A DNA stretch of 64,000 nucleotides from Batkoa obscura (taxonomy: Eukaryota; Entomophthoromycota; Entomophthoromycetes; Entomophthorales; Batkoaceae). The stretch's first letter is position 1. Every line of letters starts with the position of its first letter. The notes under the pieces are model-generated. The model saw only the letters and a list, made by a program, of their open reading frames with translations, made no database searches and had not been told where the DNA came from. The DNA lies in assembly GCA_030770535.1 (NCBI GenBank), contig JASVEC010000001.1, forward strand, positions 1,364,001 to 1,428,000, in the 5' to 3' direction. The translations under genes and the position numbers were made by a program. Shown here one piece after another: positions 22,520 to 34,544 of the stretch.

Positions 22520-23781
22520 TAAAATTAAATAAAATAAAAAATAAAGAACAGCGAATTGATTAAATGTAGTTTAGTTAATATATTTTTATACTTTAAAACC
22601 AAAGATCGACTTAAAGTTTTTAAACAACTGTTTTGGGTTTTCTAAGCATTTACAAAATTTCTATTTTATCCTAATAATGCATAAAAAATTCGATCGAAAG
22701 TTAGCCATCTTTTTTTATAACAAACGCTTCGCGCTTTAAGCAACTTATTTATTTGAAAAGTGATTGAATACTAAAGATAATGATTATAAAATTAGCATGT
22801 TGTCTTTCTTTAAACGAAAATCTTACCCACAGGTTTATCCTATGTCCTTTTATCACTTCCCTTTGGATCTCCACCTGGGGTTTATTCTTTGAATCCTTAC
22901 CTCCTTAACTTACTCAACTAAACATCATTTTGCCTCTTATAGAAAACAAACCCTATGCAGTTATAGTGTGTCCCATCTTCCTCTTCATCTCTTTTTCTTA
23001 CACCAAGTTAATGTTTCATTCTAATTCCTCAATTCCCATGGGCCTCTACCTTGGTTGCTTGAACCTCATTTATTATGAACTAAAATCCTCGATTGCTAGA
23101 CTCGCTCACAACAAACAAGATACAATCAAATAATTGATCTCCACCTTCATTGAAGGTTTCAATCTAATAATAGTGGATCATTTCATTAACTTCTGTAAAA
23201 CCCATCCTCCATTTGATTTTATCTCTCATTAATACTTTCTCTTAATCTTGTATTTCTAAAATAATGAACACAAAACCTTTCGTTCTTTGAATTTTAAAAA
23301 AAAATTATAAAATTATAATAAATATAGTTATATTTGCCATTATTTAATATCTATACTTATAAAACAGTATGATATAAATAATTACGTTATAAAATTAGTT
23401 TTAAATTAGTAATGATTACTTTTTATCTTAAATGCTAAAAAAAATTATATTCAAAAAATATTCTTATTGTACATTTGGTTTTATTATCTTATGCTTATAT
23501 TATATCATTGATACATATAAGCATGAACACTTCTATACAGTATATCGAAATTCGGTATCTCAAATGCATTTTATACTTATCATTAGATTTCAGACAAATA
23601 AATCCTTAATAATTTTAATCAATTACCAAACACTTACAAACTTTGATTATTTCTTTTCTTCATTACTTTGTAGCCTCAGTATTGATGTAAACTATACTTA
23701 TTGCAAATATTAATGCATTTTATTTTCAAAGTATATAAGCGAAAGATATTTATTTTAAAATTATAAATCTTTAGTTCCAAA
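22520..23781. other. Divergent intergenic stretch with a C-rich island
   Basis: Upstream region shared by the PQ-loop gene and the HAM1-like gene. A block at about 22790-23240 is clearly richer in C on the plus strand than its surroundings and contains short open frames (for example 22930-23133, 67 codons), but no domain or splice-compatible gene is seen. The rest is anonymous. Confidence 0.4.
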
Positions 23782-26482
23782 ATGAGTTACATACCTACCA
23801 TTGACCCAGGCCTTCAAGATAGACTTAGAAGAGAATCTGAGAAAACATTACGAATAGATCTTCTCTTAGATAAGAAAAACAACTTTATGAATATGTTGAC
23901 CGCTTTGAAGGATAAAAAGTTGCCAGACAATAACCAAATCAATGGATTGATCACCAATGTAACTGAAAATTTAGAGTGGAGAACTATTAAGCCAAGTAAA
24001 ACCACTTCTAAGATACTCCATGACACCAAATCATTAGTTGATGAATCCAAAGTTTATTTTATTGAAAGAAACAATGGAGATTTAGTCCAACAATTTATTA
24101 CCCATTTAATATATGGTAGGAAACAAACAACAGGTAATAGTTACCTTTCTTATTAGTTTATTCTAAATTTTTTTATAGCTTTAAGAATGAAGGCTGATAA
24201 TATTAAGAATCTTAAAAACCCTTCGTATAAGCTTTATAAAAGTTTGATCGATTTATTCAAACTATCATTATCATCAAGTAAGCTCCGTCGCCTATTGGAG
24301 GAGATCTACAATGTATCAAAAGAAAACATTGACAAGTTGTTACCCGAAGACACTAAACTACCTTCCTTATCTAAAACAAAAGAGATAACGGAAGCGCCAA
24401 AGTCTATTTCAAAGAAGAATGACAATTTAAACGACTCCCCCACTATTAAGCCCTATGTGCCTCATTTGGAAACAGCCCCCAATAAAGAAAAAGGGTTCGA
24501 AGTTCCTATAACTACAAGAGAATCCGCAGAGTCTGAATCATCAAAATCCACTTCGAAAGTAAGTGGAAGCTTAGATAATCTTCCTAATATTAAGCTAGAT
24601 ATGTCTCGCCCTGAAATAATTCCTATTAAACAAAAAGGCATCGAAGTTCCTATAACTACAGGAGAATCCGCAGAGCCTGAATCACCAAAATCAAGAACCG
24701 AAGGCCAGAAAGTTGAGCTTCCTTCCAATAAAGAAGAGCTTAAAGAGAAGGCAGTGGATATTGTAGAAAATTTAGGAAATATTGTGATCGGAAAAGGAAT
24801 TGAAGTTACAAAACCTCTAATCCATGATATAGAAAAGTCTGATAAAAAACCAACAAAGGTTATAAAAGGAAAGTTACAAGAAGCAAAAAAGGATTTGAGC
24901 GGTATTCGAAAGAATATTGGGTCAATTAAATTGACCGAAAACCAAAAAGATAGATTAATCTCTAGATTTTATGATTTTATGAGAGAGTTACAAAGTAACC
25001 CAAAATACCATAAGAATCTAGATTTCATTATTTCTGTTTGTAACCAAGTACAAAAAAATATGGCGGAAATTGGCCCTACTACTTATCATATTTTGGATGA
25101 GAGCAACCTAAATAATGACGAAATAATGATGGCCTTAAAAGAGGCAAAAAAGGCAATTGGGAAATTTTTAGGAGACCAGAGTATGACTCCGTTAATCCGC
25201 TCAGTCGAGAAATTATATATTTCTGTAATTAATGATCGTGAAATGAGAGAGATATTTTTAAAGCTGAATCAAGATATCATTGATTTTTTTAAGAAACCAG
25301 ACTATTTAAAAAAAGATGAAGCGAAGAAAGTGTTTAGAAATGATTTCAGTTTAATAAAGACCCATTTACAAGAGAATTATAAAGAAAAATCCGATCTAGT
25401 CGCATCCAAATGGCAAATGTTTGTAGAAAATATAACCAAAGATAAAAAACTCAGATCTATTGCGAGAAAATATAGAATATTATATTATGACTTTTTCAAG
25501 AAGAAAGGAGGAAAAATCCAAAGTTCGAAGGTCATCTTAAGTTTGTTAAAAGACGCATCCAAGCTTAGTTTAAAGAAAGTATCAAATTATGAATATATAA
25601 GAATTCCAAGGATTGAGTCGTAAAACTTATATTTTATTAATTACCAATTACTTATTGTTATAGGAAAGTTAATTCGGATCAATTCATCGTTGATAACATT
25701 GTTTTGAGAAGAGAGAATTTAATGAATGCTAGTTTAGTATTAAAAAACACTTCTAAACTCGATGGTCAATACAAATTAGTTTCGGATGCTATAGTAATTA
25801 AAATGTAAATATTGTTATTTATAATTATATTTTACTAAACTTAAATAGTCAGAATTTAAATATCGAAGCACGAAGCGTTGCTTATTTCATTAAAAAATCT
25901 ATTGGATTTTTTAAGTTTCAAGACGTAAGTTGTTAATGACAAACAATCATAGTAATTCACTTTTATAGGATGGCTTTGTTGATATTAGTACCACTAAAGG
26001 GAAAGGGATTATTATCAATGTAGTTATATCATTCCCGAATATATCATTAAGCAATGCTGTATCACAATCTACTTCTCTAGAAAATAAAATTCATGTTGCA
26101 GGTTGTAAAGTGAAGATAGATGGAATGGAAATGAAATTCCATCATAACAAGCATGGGTAATATACTTGTATATTATATGTTGGGGTAACTAATTTGAATA
26201 GAATTTTAATGAAACTTTTACCTCCTATTGTTTTTCCAATGATTAAATCACAGATTGAAAAGAAAATCTCAGAAGAAATTAAAGTAATTTTAAAAGCAGA
26301 TGAAATAAAAAATATTAATTATTCATAGAAAACCATTGAAGAGGTACTTGAGAAAACCATGTCGGGCTTTAAAAAGGTATATACAAAGAGTATATAGTCT
26401 ATCATACTAATTGTTTTAGGTCTCAGAACAAGCCATTGAAACAGCTATTGAAAATTGGAGAAGTGAACTATTTGCAATTTAA
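23782..26482 (+). CDS. HAM1-like (BPI-fold-related) protein
   Basis: Eight exons (23782-24133, 24179-25619, 25664-25804, 25849-25924, 25969-26156, 26202-26283, 26329-26376, 26420-26482) sum to 796 residues in phase. The N-terminus (DRLRRESEKTLRIDLLLDKK, then DNNQINGLITNV) and the Lys-rich helical middle (KDRLISRFYDFMRELQSNP) fit the fungal HAM1 N-terminal domain. The last 250 residues, with beta-strand character (GFVDISTTKGKGIIINVVI), fit the HAM1 C-terminal region, proposed to be related to lipid-binding BPI/TULIP folds. HAM1 proteins were linked to hyphal fusion, but the molecular role is unclear. Residues about 230-330 are a charged linker containing a 48-residue tandem duplication. Intron 6 is 45 bp, a multiple of three, and is open except for the stop codon made by its acceptor. 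Confidence 0.78.
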
Positions 26483-27188
26483 GATTATAATAAATTGTAT
26501 CTTTGTGCTATTTAATGCTTAATAAATAAAAACAGCTTCAGTATATTACAATGATCTATTTTAAGTAAAATAGTAGTACGTATATGAACATATCATAATT
26601 GATTTTATTTTATTATTTAATGTTCAAATTAATTTTATTTTTTACATTTTCAAATAGTAGCTTAATTTATTTTTTAATAAAGTAATAGTTTAAAAATGAA
26701 ACTAAGACCTATACAGAATTGATAATAAATTATATGTATAAAACTATGAAAATGTTTAAACGTATATGCTTGATTCAAATGATAGCTATAATTATAAATT
26801 TAATTTTACTATTTTATTTATTATATGACTATAAATCAAGAGGTATAAACTTAAATGATTGGTCAAATACCGTCAACTTTTTTGAAAATCGACATTTTTC
26901 TATACAAATAGAATTTTATGTATTGACAAATTAAGTAGCAGAAAATCTCTCCTTTTTACCTACCGATTGACCGGATATAAGTGAGGTAAAGCAAGTACTA
27001 AGTAGAAGCAAAAGATAAAGGAAGATAAGGAAAGTGATACATCCATCAAAGTATTAACTAGAGTATTCGAAGAACTAAAAAGATATAAAAAAAACAAAAG
27101 GAGATTTTGAAATTCCAACTATTAATTTGCTTCAACTTAAATAATATGATGTTTAGTTCAAATATTAAAATATACATAACTTTTAGTC
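26483..27188. other. Intergenic stretch upstream of eL32
   Basis: AT-rich sequence. A 71-codon open frame (26719-26934) with a hydrophobic segment has no homology I recognise. The last 100 bp should hold the eL32 promoter and 5' leader. Confidence 0.45.
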
Positions 27189-27644
27189 ATGGTTACCGCT
27201 CTTAACAAAACCAAAATAGTAAAGAAACACCCAAAAGCTTTCAACAGACATCAATCTGATCGTTATGCTAAAGTCAAGGTAAATTAAAAAGAGCTCAAAG
27301 TAATAATGTATATGTTTTGATTAAATAAATTATAGACCTCATGGAGAAAGCCAAAGGGTATTGATAACAGAGTCCGTCGTCGTTTTAAGGGACAAATTGC
27401 TATGCCAAAGATTGGTTATGGTTCCAACAAATCTACTCGTTTCTGCAACAAAGATGGATTCAAATCTTTCTTAATCCGTGACCCTAAAGATATTGAACTT
27501 CTCCTTATGCACAACCAAGTTTATGCTGGAGTTATCGCTCATAACATCTCTGCTAAAAAACGTGTTGGTATCGTTGAACGTGCTAAGCAATTAAACGTTA
27601 AACTTTTAAATGCCGCTGCTCGTCTCCGTACTGAAGAAAAATAA
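27189..27644 (+). CDS. RPL32: 60S ribosomal protein eL32
   Basis: Two exons (27189-27278 and 27336-27644) encode 132 residues, the normal length for fungal eL32. Landmarks are [52 protein letters not shown] and [18 protein letters not shown]. The protein is part of the large cytosolic ribosomal subunit. The 57-bp intron interrupts between VK and TSW, a position within the conserved N-terminal block. Codon use in exon 2 is richer in C-ending codons (ATC, GTC, CGT, TTC) than in neighbouring genes, as expected of a highly expressed gene. It lies downstream of the HAM1-like gene in the same direction, about 700 bp apart. Confidence 0.97.
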
Positions 27645-28990
27645 ATTTATGAATAAAATCTATCTGAGTAATATTTATAATAAGGTAAATATATAGTATT
27701 ATTTTGTACTAACGTTGATAGTATATTTATTGGGCTATATTTTTAAATTCTTCTATATTAACTTTTGTGTAGAGGTTTTGTTCAAACTAAAAAGGAGCTT
27801 TTTTTTATAAGAATGAGAATATTTCAACCAATGTATTGATTTTGAAGGAAATAAGAGGACATGATCAGCATTAGCATTTACAAAGAGAATAGAAATATCG
27901 AATAAATTAACCAATAGAGAATATATAATAATGGCGTTGGAGTATAGGATATTTTTACACTTAGAACAGCATATTTTAGTTGACATATTTAAAGAGCACG
28001 TAAGAAAATACATTATGATATTTAGTATCTTATGATAAAGTTTAGTTTTATATTAAAAAAATCAAGTGTATTATAAAGATTAATAATGATATCATACAAA
28101 CTTTAATTTAAATCAATGAAACAATATTTGAAGGATATAATATTTTTAATAAACAAATCTAAAATTATAATATTAAAATAACAAATTAATTTTTGTTGTT
28201 ACAAATAAACCCGGATTTTATAATTTTATAACTTAATTTTTGCTATAGTCTAAAGTTTTATGATCATTGAACTAAAATTCAGTAATCATCTCGCAGTATT
28301 ATCTTATTAATTATTATCCTATTAATTAATTTTTTTATTGATAAGCGCCAATATGATTGAAAAATAATAGATAATACATATTATATAAGTTATAAAAATT
28401 ATAAATAAATTTGGTGATTTATTATAGTTGATGTTTAACAGTGTTATTCAAAAATCCGAAATAGCATTAATATTAGTGAGCAGAAAATCTTATTACTTTG
28501 AACTTTTTGATTTTGAAGTAACGTTAGCTGGTATAAACGAATAATTCCCCAGTTAAAAACGCAAATTGGATTAAAAATTGTAGTTAACTTTTTAAAAATT
28601 AATAACTTTACGTCAATTTTGTAAGCTTTAAACCCTAATCCTAACCCTAACCTCAATATTAGATTTAATTAGTATGTTTAATAAAAGAAACAATATTTTG
28701 TTATAAAAATTTAAAGGATCAAACTTTATCAATAAAAGATTCCTAAAATTATAGCATGTTAATATCAATATTTAACATTATTATCAATAGTAGTTCTTTG
28801 TTATGTTGTATTATGTTATGTTATTTAAATGACATCTAGAAAATCTATTCGATTTAACACCCATTTAAAATGAATGTTTATTTTAAATATAAGGCTTTCT
28901 AAATAAACTACAATAAAAAATAATAAAAAGTACTGGTAAAATTATAATGCACAAATTTAATATAAGAAGACAGATAAACTAAAGGAACTT
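27645..28990. other. Intergenic stretch with a telomere-like tract
   Basis: No gene is supported: the 27753-28013 and 28444-28656 open frames on the minus strand look random. It contains the interstitial telomere-like repeat at 28631-28652. Confidence 0.5.
28631..28652. repeat. Interstitial telomere-like repeat
   Basis: AACCCTAATCCTAACCCTAA followed by CC: nearly four units of the CCCTAA telomeric hexamer with one deviation. TTAGGG is the usual telomere repeat in many fungi. Confidence 0.75.
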
Positions 28991-29627
28991 TTAGATTTTC
29001 ATTAACCATTGTCGTTTCTTTGCTTCTTTCTTTTCCTTTTTCTTTCTTTGTAATACTTTAATTTGCCTTTTGGTAAATTCCACCTGTTTATTGATACCAT
29101 AGTAATTTAAATATTTTGCTTCTTCGCCACGTTGTTCTACATAATTCCCATAATCAAAAAAAGCTTGACATTGTCTCTTTGCTCTATCTGCTGAATCGAG
29201 ATGTTTTGGATTAATAGTATTTAATTTACAATATTCCCCATCTTTTACTTCCGAGTATTGCATATTGATACTATCGCCGAATTTTACATTTGAATAATCA
29301 TATTCTTTTTCCATAAAATGACAATACTCCACATGATCAGTATAAAGCCTAACTAAATAAATAATTATAAATAATGAATGAATATACTTACTTTTTATTT
29401 TGAGATTTGTTCATTTGTGGGTCATTAATATAGTTTGATAGTAAAGGATAGGTATAAGTTGATCTATTTGTAACTTTGTTCCAATAATAATAACATTGTC
29501 TATTATTATCCCAAAATGTTTTCCAATTTTTTTCATTTAAATCATGTTTACTATCACATTTATCACTATCATTATTCAATGCTCTTTCAATTTTAATTGC
29601 TTTTCTTTTTTTTGAACTTTTACCCAT
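28991..29627 (-). CDS. WW-domain protein, fungal conserved
   Basis: Two exons (29627-29392 and 29348-28991) give 197 residues. The N-terminus is basic (GKSSKKRKAIKIERA) and nuclear-looking. A WW domain follows at about residues 34-62 (WKTFWDNNRQCYYYWNKVTN, then TYTYPL). The first Trp and the aromatic YYYW block are present, while the usual second Trp is replaced by Tyr in STYTYP. The second exon has a conserved-looking helical region (DSADRAKRQCQAFFDYGNYV) ending in a Lys-rich helix (VLQRKKKEKKEAKKRQWLMK). The layout resembles small fungal WW proteins linked to RNA or splicing, but that link is an inference. WW domains bind Pro-rich or phospho-Ser/Thr-Pro peptides; the Trp to Tyr change could alter that. 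The D-amino-acid oxidase gene follows 130 bp upstream in the same direction. Confidence 0.72.
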
Positions 29628-29759
29628 CTTAAATTATTATGATAACATTATACTTCAGTTTTATAATTTTATAATAAATGCATTTTTAAAGTCATTTTTA
29701 AAATACATTATAAAAAATAAAAGCTAATTGTATTATTTTTATTTCATCATTAAAGTAGT

Positions 29760-31169
29760 TTAAAGTTTACTTTTGTTTTTAATCGAACCATCCTTATTTA
29801 TAGAAGCAAGTAGTAGCTTGATTGTATATTTAGCTGATCCCCAACTACTTTGATAACCTAATAATTAAATAAAATAAATAAGTTAATAAATAAATTAAAA
29901 TAAATAAAGTATATATATATAAAGTATATAGAGTATATAAATTATATAATTAATTACCAAAACCACCATGTCCATATTGATGACATAAAATCAAATTTTT
30001 TCTATCTGGTAAGTTAATATATTCCACTTCAGAACGTACTCCACCTTTTCTTGTTGGCCTAAAACCTACGTTATGACTAATAATTTTACAAGGTCCTAAA
30101 CCACCTGATAGTTTTTGACATCTTTTTAATATATCTTCAGCTATATCTTCGTCAGGTTGTACTTTACTATAATAAAAGTATAAATTTAAACATATAAATA
30201 AATTGAAATTATTTACTAATTATGTTCTTGTTGTGTTCCACCTAAAATTACAGTACCATCACCTTTAGGAATGATATAAGTAACTCCTCCTTTATCTAAA
30301 TAAAATATTAAACTTAAAATAAATATAAATATAAATAAATTTACATAAACCAGTGGAAGTATAATCGACTTCTGGAGCATGTACTAGAATAGTTTGACCA
30401 CGCGTTGGGAAAATATCAGGATCTTTGACACCATCCATAGTACGTGCACCAAGACCACAACAATTTATAACAATATTTGTTGGAAAAGATGATATACTAT
30501 AAGCATCTTTTATATGATTCATATGTAATTTAATATCAATTAAGCCAAGTTTCTTTCCTTCATTAAATAGCCATTTTAAATATTCCATTGAATGTATACA
30601 AACTAAGATATTATTAATAATAAAATATATTAATTAAAAGTTTTACCTGCATCATAAGATAATCCAAAGGAATAACCTTCTGGAAGATGTTCTTTTGGTA
30701 TTTCTGAATACTGTTAAATAATTTCATATTTAACTTATTTAATTATGATACAATTATTATTAAACACTTACGTTTTGAGCAAAATTTTTAAACCAGGGAT
30801 GTTTTAAATCAGAACCCTCCTTTTCATGATATTCATAATTAGGCACAACTTTGATAATATCTTTTAATTCCCCTTTAGCTAATTTCATTAATTCATTATA
30901 AGTTATTTTATCATATTCTATCAAATTTGTTAATTATGTTTAATAAATCATAGAAATTAAATATTACCAATATGTCTAAGATCATCATTGTTAGCATAAC
31001 TTCTCCAATGAGCACCAGCCCAAGGACTTGTATAATCGGCATGATATTCACCTGGGAAATGATCAGCAACAACAGCAACTTTATAACCTAATCTTAATAA
31101 TTCTAAAGCGGTTGTTAAACCAATTACACCAGCACCTAATACTACTATATTTTGAGTAAATGTAGTCAT
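29760..31169 (-). CDS. D-amino-acid oxidase, peroxisomal
   Basis: Seven exons (31169-30968, 30917-30772, 30710-30657, 30602-30345, 30295-30217, 30176-29958, 29857-29760) sum to 351 residues, the usual length for the family. The enzyme is an FAD flavoprotein that oxidises D-amino acids to 2-oxo acids with ammonia and H2O2. The FAD-binding GAGVIGLTTALELL (dinucleotide fold) is at about residues 11-24. VINCCGLGARTM, the substrate region GGVTYIIPKGDGTVILGGTQ, GFRPTRKGG with the substrate-binding Arg, and GHGGFGYQSSWGSA near the end are diagnostic. The C-terminus is SKL, a peroxisomal targeting signal type 1, so the H2O2 is made in the organelle. D-aspartate oxidase is the closest alternative; the substrate cannot be told apart from sequence alone. 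Confidence 0.95.
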
Positions 31170-32650
31170 TGTTTTAAATAAAAAATCGTAAAAAAAAAGA
31201 TAAAGATAAATGTAAAAAAAAAGACAGAACATAACGGTATTTATGCTTTTTCATTCCATGTTTCGTTTTACACAGATGGTTTGGTTTACGCCTTTGACTA
31301 AATTTAGTAGCTTAATATTTGCCTTATGATATATGTTACTGGAATGCATAATTGTATAAAATAATCAAATTAAAGCGACAGGAAATATTATATTAAAAAT
31401 AAAACTATAATATGATAGCTTTTTACTAAAAATATAAAATTATTAATATAAAATAGAATTACAAATAAGGTTAAAAACAAGATTATAAATAATTCGTAAC
31501 AATACTTTATAGTAACGTCTTAGTACAAAAGTATAATATAATATTATTCTTTAGTATTTTAGTAGTAATAAAGATCTAGTATATTAAAATATTATTTTTT
31601 ATTTATTTGTTTTGACTTATTAAATTAACCATCAGGTGATAAAATACAATAACATTAGTGAGATAAAAATAATGAGTCAAATCAAATGATATTTTTATAG
31701 GAATTTTTTAATAAGTAAAGTGAACCTTAGCATAGATCTACTTCATCTTATCTTCAATTTTAATTATTTTATTTTATTTTATTTTATTGATTTATAAATT
31801 ATCATTTAATAACATTATTTTATCTACTTTAAAATAAAGTATTACAAATTATACTGATAAATAGATAAATTTAAACCCAAAGTTCAATTTATTTCCAAAT
31901 TAAACTTTATTGAAAAAATAAAAAATAAAAAATAAAAAATAATAAATAATAAATAAAAAATAAAAAATAATAAATAAAAAATAATAAATAATAAATAATA
32001 AATAATAAATAATAAATAATAAATAATAAAAATTAAATAAATAATATGTTTTTTTAATGAAGAAACTGAGAGCTATTCTATCTTTTAACAACCTGAAAAT
32101 AAAAAATATGTTTCTTAATTCTTTTCTTGATTCCTCATCTGGTTGTTCAAACCTTATAAGTTTAATCTGAATTAAAACAGGAAAGTATTATTTCCAATTT
32201 TAATCTGACTTTTAAAATTACATAATTCTATATTTTATTTGTTTAATGAATAGTGTTATTTTATCAACATACAAGTATCTCTTGTTTCTCAGTATTTAAC
32301 TAGTATATGAAAATCTATTTTTTTGCTTATCTATTTTATAAATAACTTCAATTTTATGTTGCATAAAAAAATGGTCAAGGAAAAATTGACTCCCACATCT
32401 TGAAACAAAACTTATTATTTCAATAATAGCAATTTATTTTTATTATATCAAAATAACAATAATCATATAAGCACATTATTAAAATAAAAATAAAACGATT
32501 TTAAGCTATTAACTAAATAATTGAATAGTTTCAAATTGACTACTTTTAATTTTATTATATAATTAGAAAGTTTCTTATTCAATTCATTCTTTTGGTCCAC
32601 TAAAAATCAATGTCCATTAATTAAAATATTTATTATTATAATATTTATTA
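31170..32650. other. Intergenic stretch with an A/T microsatellite
   Basis: Promoter region of the oxidase gene, then low-complexity DNA. A degenerate TAA/TAAAAAA microsatellite covers about 31914-32040 and creates a spurious Tyr/Leu/Phe-rich frame on the minus strand. No gene is seen. Confidence 0.6.
31914..32040. repeat. TAA-type microsatellite
   Basis: About 127 bp built from TAA and AAAAAAT units, with a run of about a dozen plain AAT units near 31980-32028. Confidence 0.85.
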
Positions 32651-33118
32651 TTACTCTCCACCTGGAACTAACTAAAAAGAATAAATAAAATTAATAACAA
32701 ATAATATTATGAATTCTATTTTATACTTACCATACACACGTTGGTACCATTTAATAAAATATGAGGTAAACTATTTTTTTGAATACCTTGAGGGGTAAAC
32801 TCACTATAAATCAATCAATCAAAAGATTTAAATAAAATGAATTTCCTTCTTACAATTCAGTAACATCTTCTAATACCATATCTAATTAAAAGATTTCCAT
32901 TAACCTAAAATAATTAGAAAATGATAGAAATTTTTACTAACATAATCATCAAAGCCGGTTAATACACCAGTAAACTCTTTATCATTTTTCATTAATACCC
33001 ATATTTTAGAACCAATACATTTATCAATAATTTCTATTTAAAAAAAAATGGTGCATATTAAATTAATTTTATTAAACAAAATACTATTATTACCTAAAGG
33101 TAACACTTGGGAAGCCAT
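32651..33118 (-). CDS. LSM5: U6 snRNA-associated Sm-like protein LSm5
   Basis: Five exons (33118-33094, 33033-32938, 32881-32854, 32803-32731, 32671-32651) give 80 residues, the normal LSm5 size. Sm1 motif: [20 protein letters not shown], then [19 protein letters not shown]. Sm2 motif: [15 protein letters not shown] at the C-terminus, matching the family LNG-V-LVPGG pattern. LSm5 is part of the LSm2-8 ring that binds the U6 snRNA 3' end in the nucleus and of the LSm1-7 ring that promotes mRNA decapping in the cytoplasm. One donor had a competing GTTAGT site; the chosen donor four bases further restores the conserved VNMVLEDV. TMX2 lies just upstream in the same direction (125 bp). Confidence 0.95.
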
Positions 33119-33243
33119 TTTAGATTCAAAAAAGTTTAAAAAATTCAAAAATATTCAAAAATGAAGTTTTAAAATTAGGTTGCAAAAGTTTGCAAATCAA
33201 GAAATTCAAAAATGATGTAGAATTTTATTTATTTTTGAAATTA

Positions 33244-34307
33244 TTAATCTAAATCGTCATTTGAAGAACTCATTTTATCATAAAGTTTAAATGCATCAAC
33301 AATAGATTCCTAAAAAAACAATAAAGTGAAATTAACTTAACTAATATATATATACATGTATATAACTCACTTCACTTCGATCCCAAAAAGTCAATTTAGC
33401 CCCACGAAACCTCGATTTAATATCTGGTAATCTTTGAATTTCTTTACCATGATGAAATAGAATTAAAGTGGGTATTTGTAAAGAAGTAGCTGAATTATCT
33501 ATTTTATATTTTTTACTATATTCTTCTTCATTTTCTTCTAAATTAATTCGACCTAAATTATATTATTAATTAATATGATTATTCATTTTTTATTAATAAT
33601 TTAGTATTACCGAATTTAACTTTGTCATTAGTATATCTAAAAATTAGTTTTAATATTATCAAATCTTTTTTTATTAAATAATAATTTACTTTAATGATAC
33701 ACTAGCAAGTACAGGTTGCATATTAATACATCTAGGTGACCAATCCATTTCTAAACAAAGAACAATATATTCAGTACTATCAATAAACTCATCCAATGTA
33801 TCTTTTGTTAAAACTAAAGCCATACTAGGACCATAGTAATGGGGTTGAGGAATTAAAGAGAACAAAACTAAATAATTAGTATCAATATAAATTATAATAT
33901 ACTATATATAATCTTACTTAACATGACTAATAAATAAATTAAACCGAATAATTTTAAATTGAACAAATAAAATACAATTAAGTGAGCTAGTTTTAAATAT
34001 AAAAATAAAACTCCAAACATCTCTTCAAGACTAGTACTTTTTCGAAGTTTAATTATTAAAAATAAGGTAGTTATTCCATAAACTATTAAATTCTATAATA
34101 ATTAATAAAAATAAAAGTTATTTAATAATATTATTAAATCAATTAATTACTTACCCAATTATTATCATTATTCACAACATCGTTGATATCTCTTATGTAA
34201 GGTAAATAAAAAATTACAAAAGGTACTAAACTATAGAATAAATTGATCCAGTAGTATCTTTGATTTAATCGACAATAGATTATTTCATAAGATAATAATG
34301 GCTCCAT
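33244..34307 (-). CDS. TMX2: Thioredoxin-related transmembrane protein 2 (TMX2) homologue
   Basis: Six exons (34307-34155, 34092-33918, 33867-33690, 33636-33611, 33552-33371, 33309-33244) give 259 residues. Two or three hydrophobic segments occupy the first 110 residues (LFYSLVPFVIFYLPY, VYGITTLFLIIKL, LIVFYLFNLKLFGLIYLLVM). A thioredoxin-like domain follows: YIVLCLEMDWSPRCINMQP, then SLKYTNDKVKFG and PTLILFHHGKEIQRLPD. The active-site position reads WSPRC, a single Cys instead of CxxC, as in animal TMX2 (SNDC). Disulfide exchange by this domain is therefore limited, and a structural or regulatory role at the ER and mitochondria-associated membrane is more likely. The C-terminus is acidic (SSSNDDLD) without a KKxx retrieval signal. 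The gene diverges from ARL1 across 237 bp. Confidence 0.9.
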
Positions 34308-34544
34308 TTTGGTGTTTTAATAATAATATGAAAATATTATTAATAGAAATAGAGAGTGATAGAATTTCCATTTCAAAGGTGTTTTTGCATGTTATATTTT
34401 TATTTCGATATTAGCAATATTTTTTTAATTTGCATAAGATAACGAAGCATTTTTCAAACCAATAAAACTTAGCCAATTTAAAGCCACTTTTGTATTCTTA
34501 TTTTAATTTTTTTATTATTTTAAAAAACATTATATAGTTTAACG
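34308..34544. promoter_or_regulatory. Divergent promoter of TMX2 and ARL1
   Basis: Only 237 bp separate the two start codons, which are transcribed away from each other, so the core promoters must lie here. No consensus motif stands out from the A/T-rich background. Confidence 0.5.

Noticed and set aside
26329-26482. Idea that the HAM1-like gene ends at an in-frame TAG near 26326
   Set aside because: A 45-bp intron with good GT/AG sites removes the TAG, and the following exons stay in frame to a proper stop.
27753-28013. 86-codon frame, minus strand
   Set aside because: No splice-compatible neighbours, no family resemblance, and typical chance composition.
31900-32091. Tyr/Leu/Phe-rich frame, minus strand
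   Set aside because: It is only the translation of a TAA-type microsatellite.
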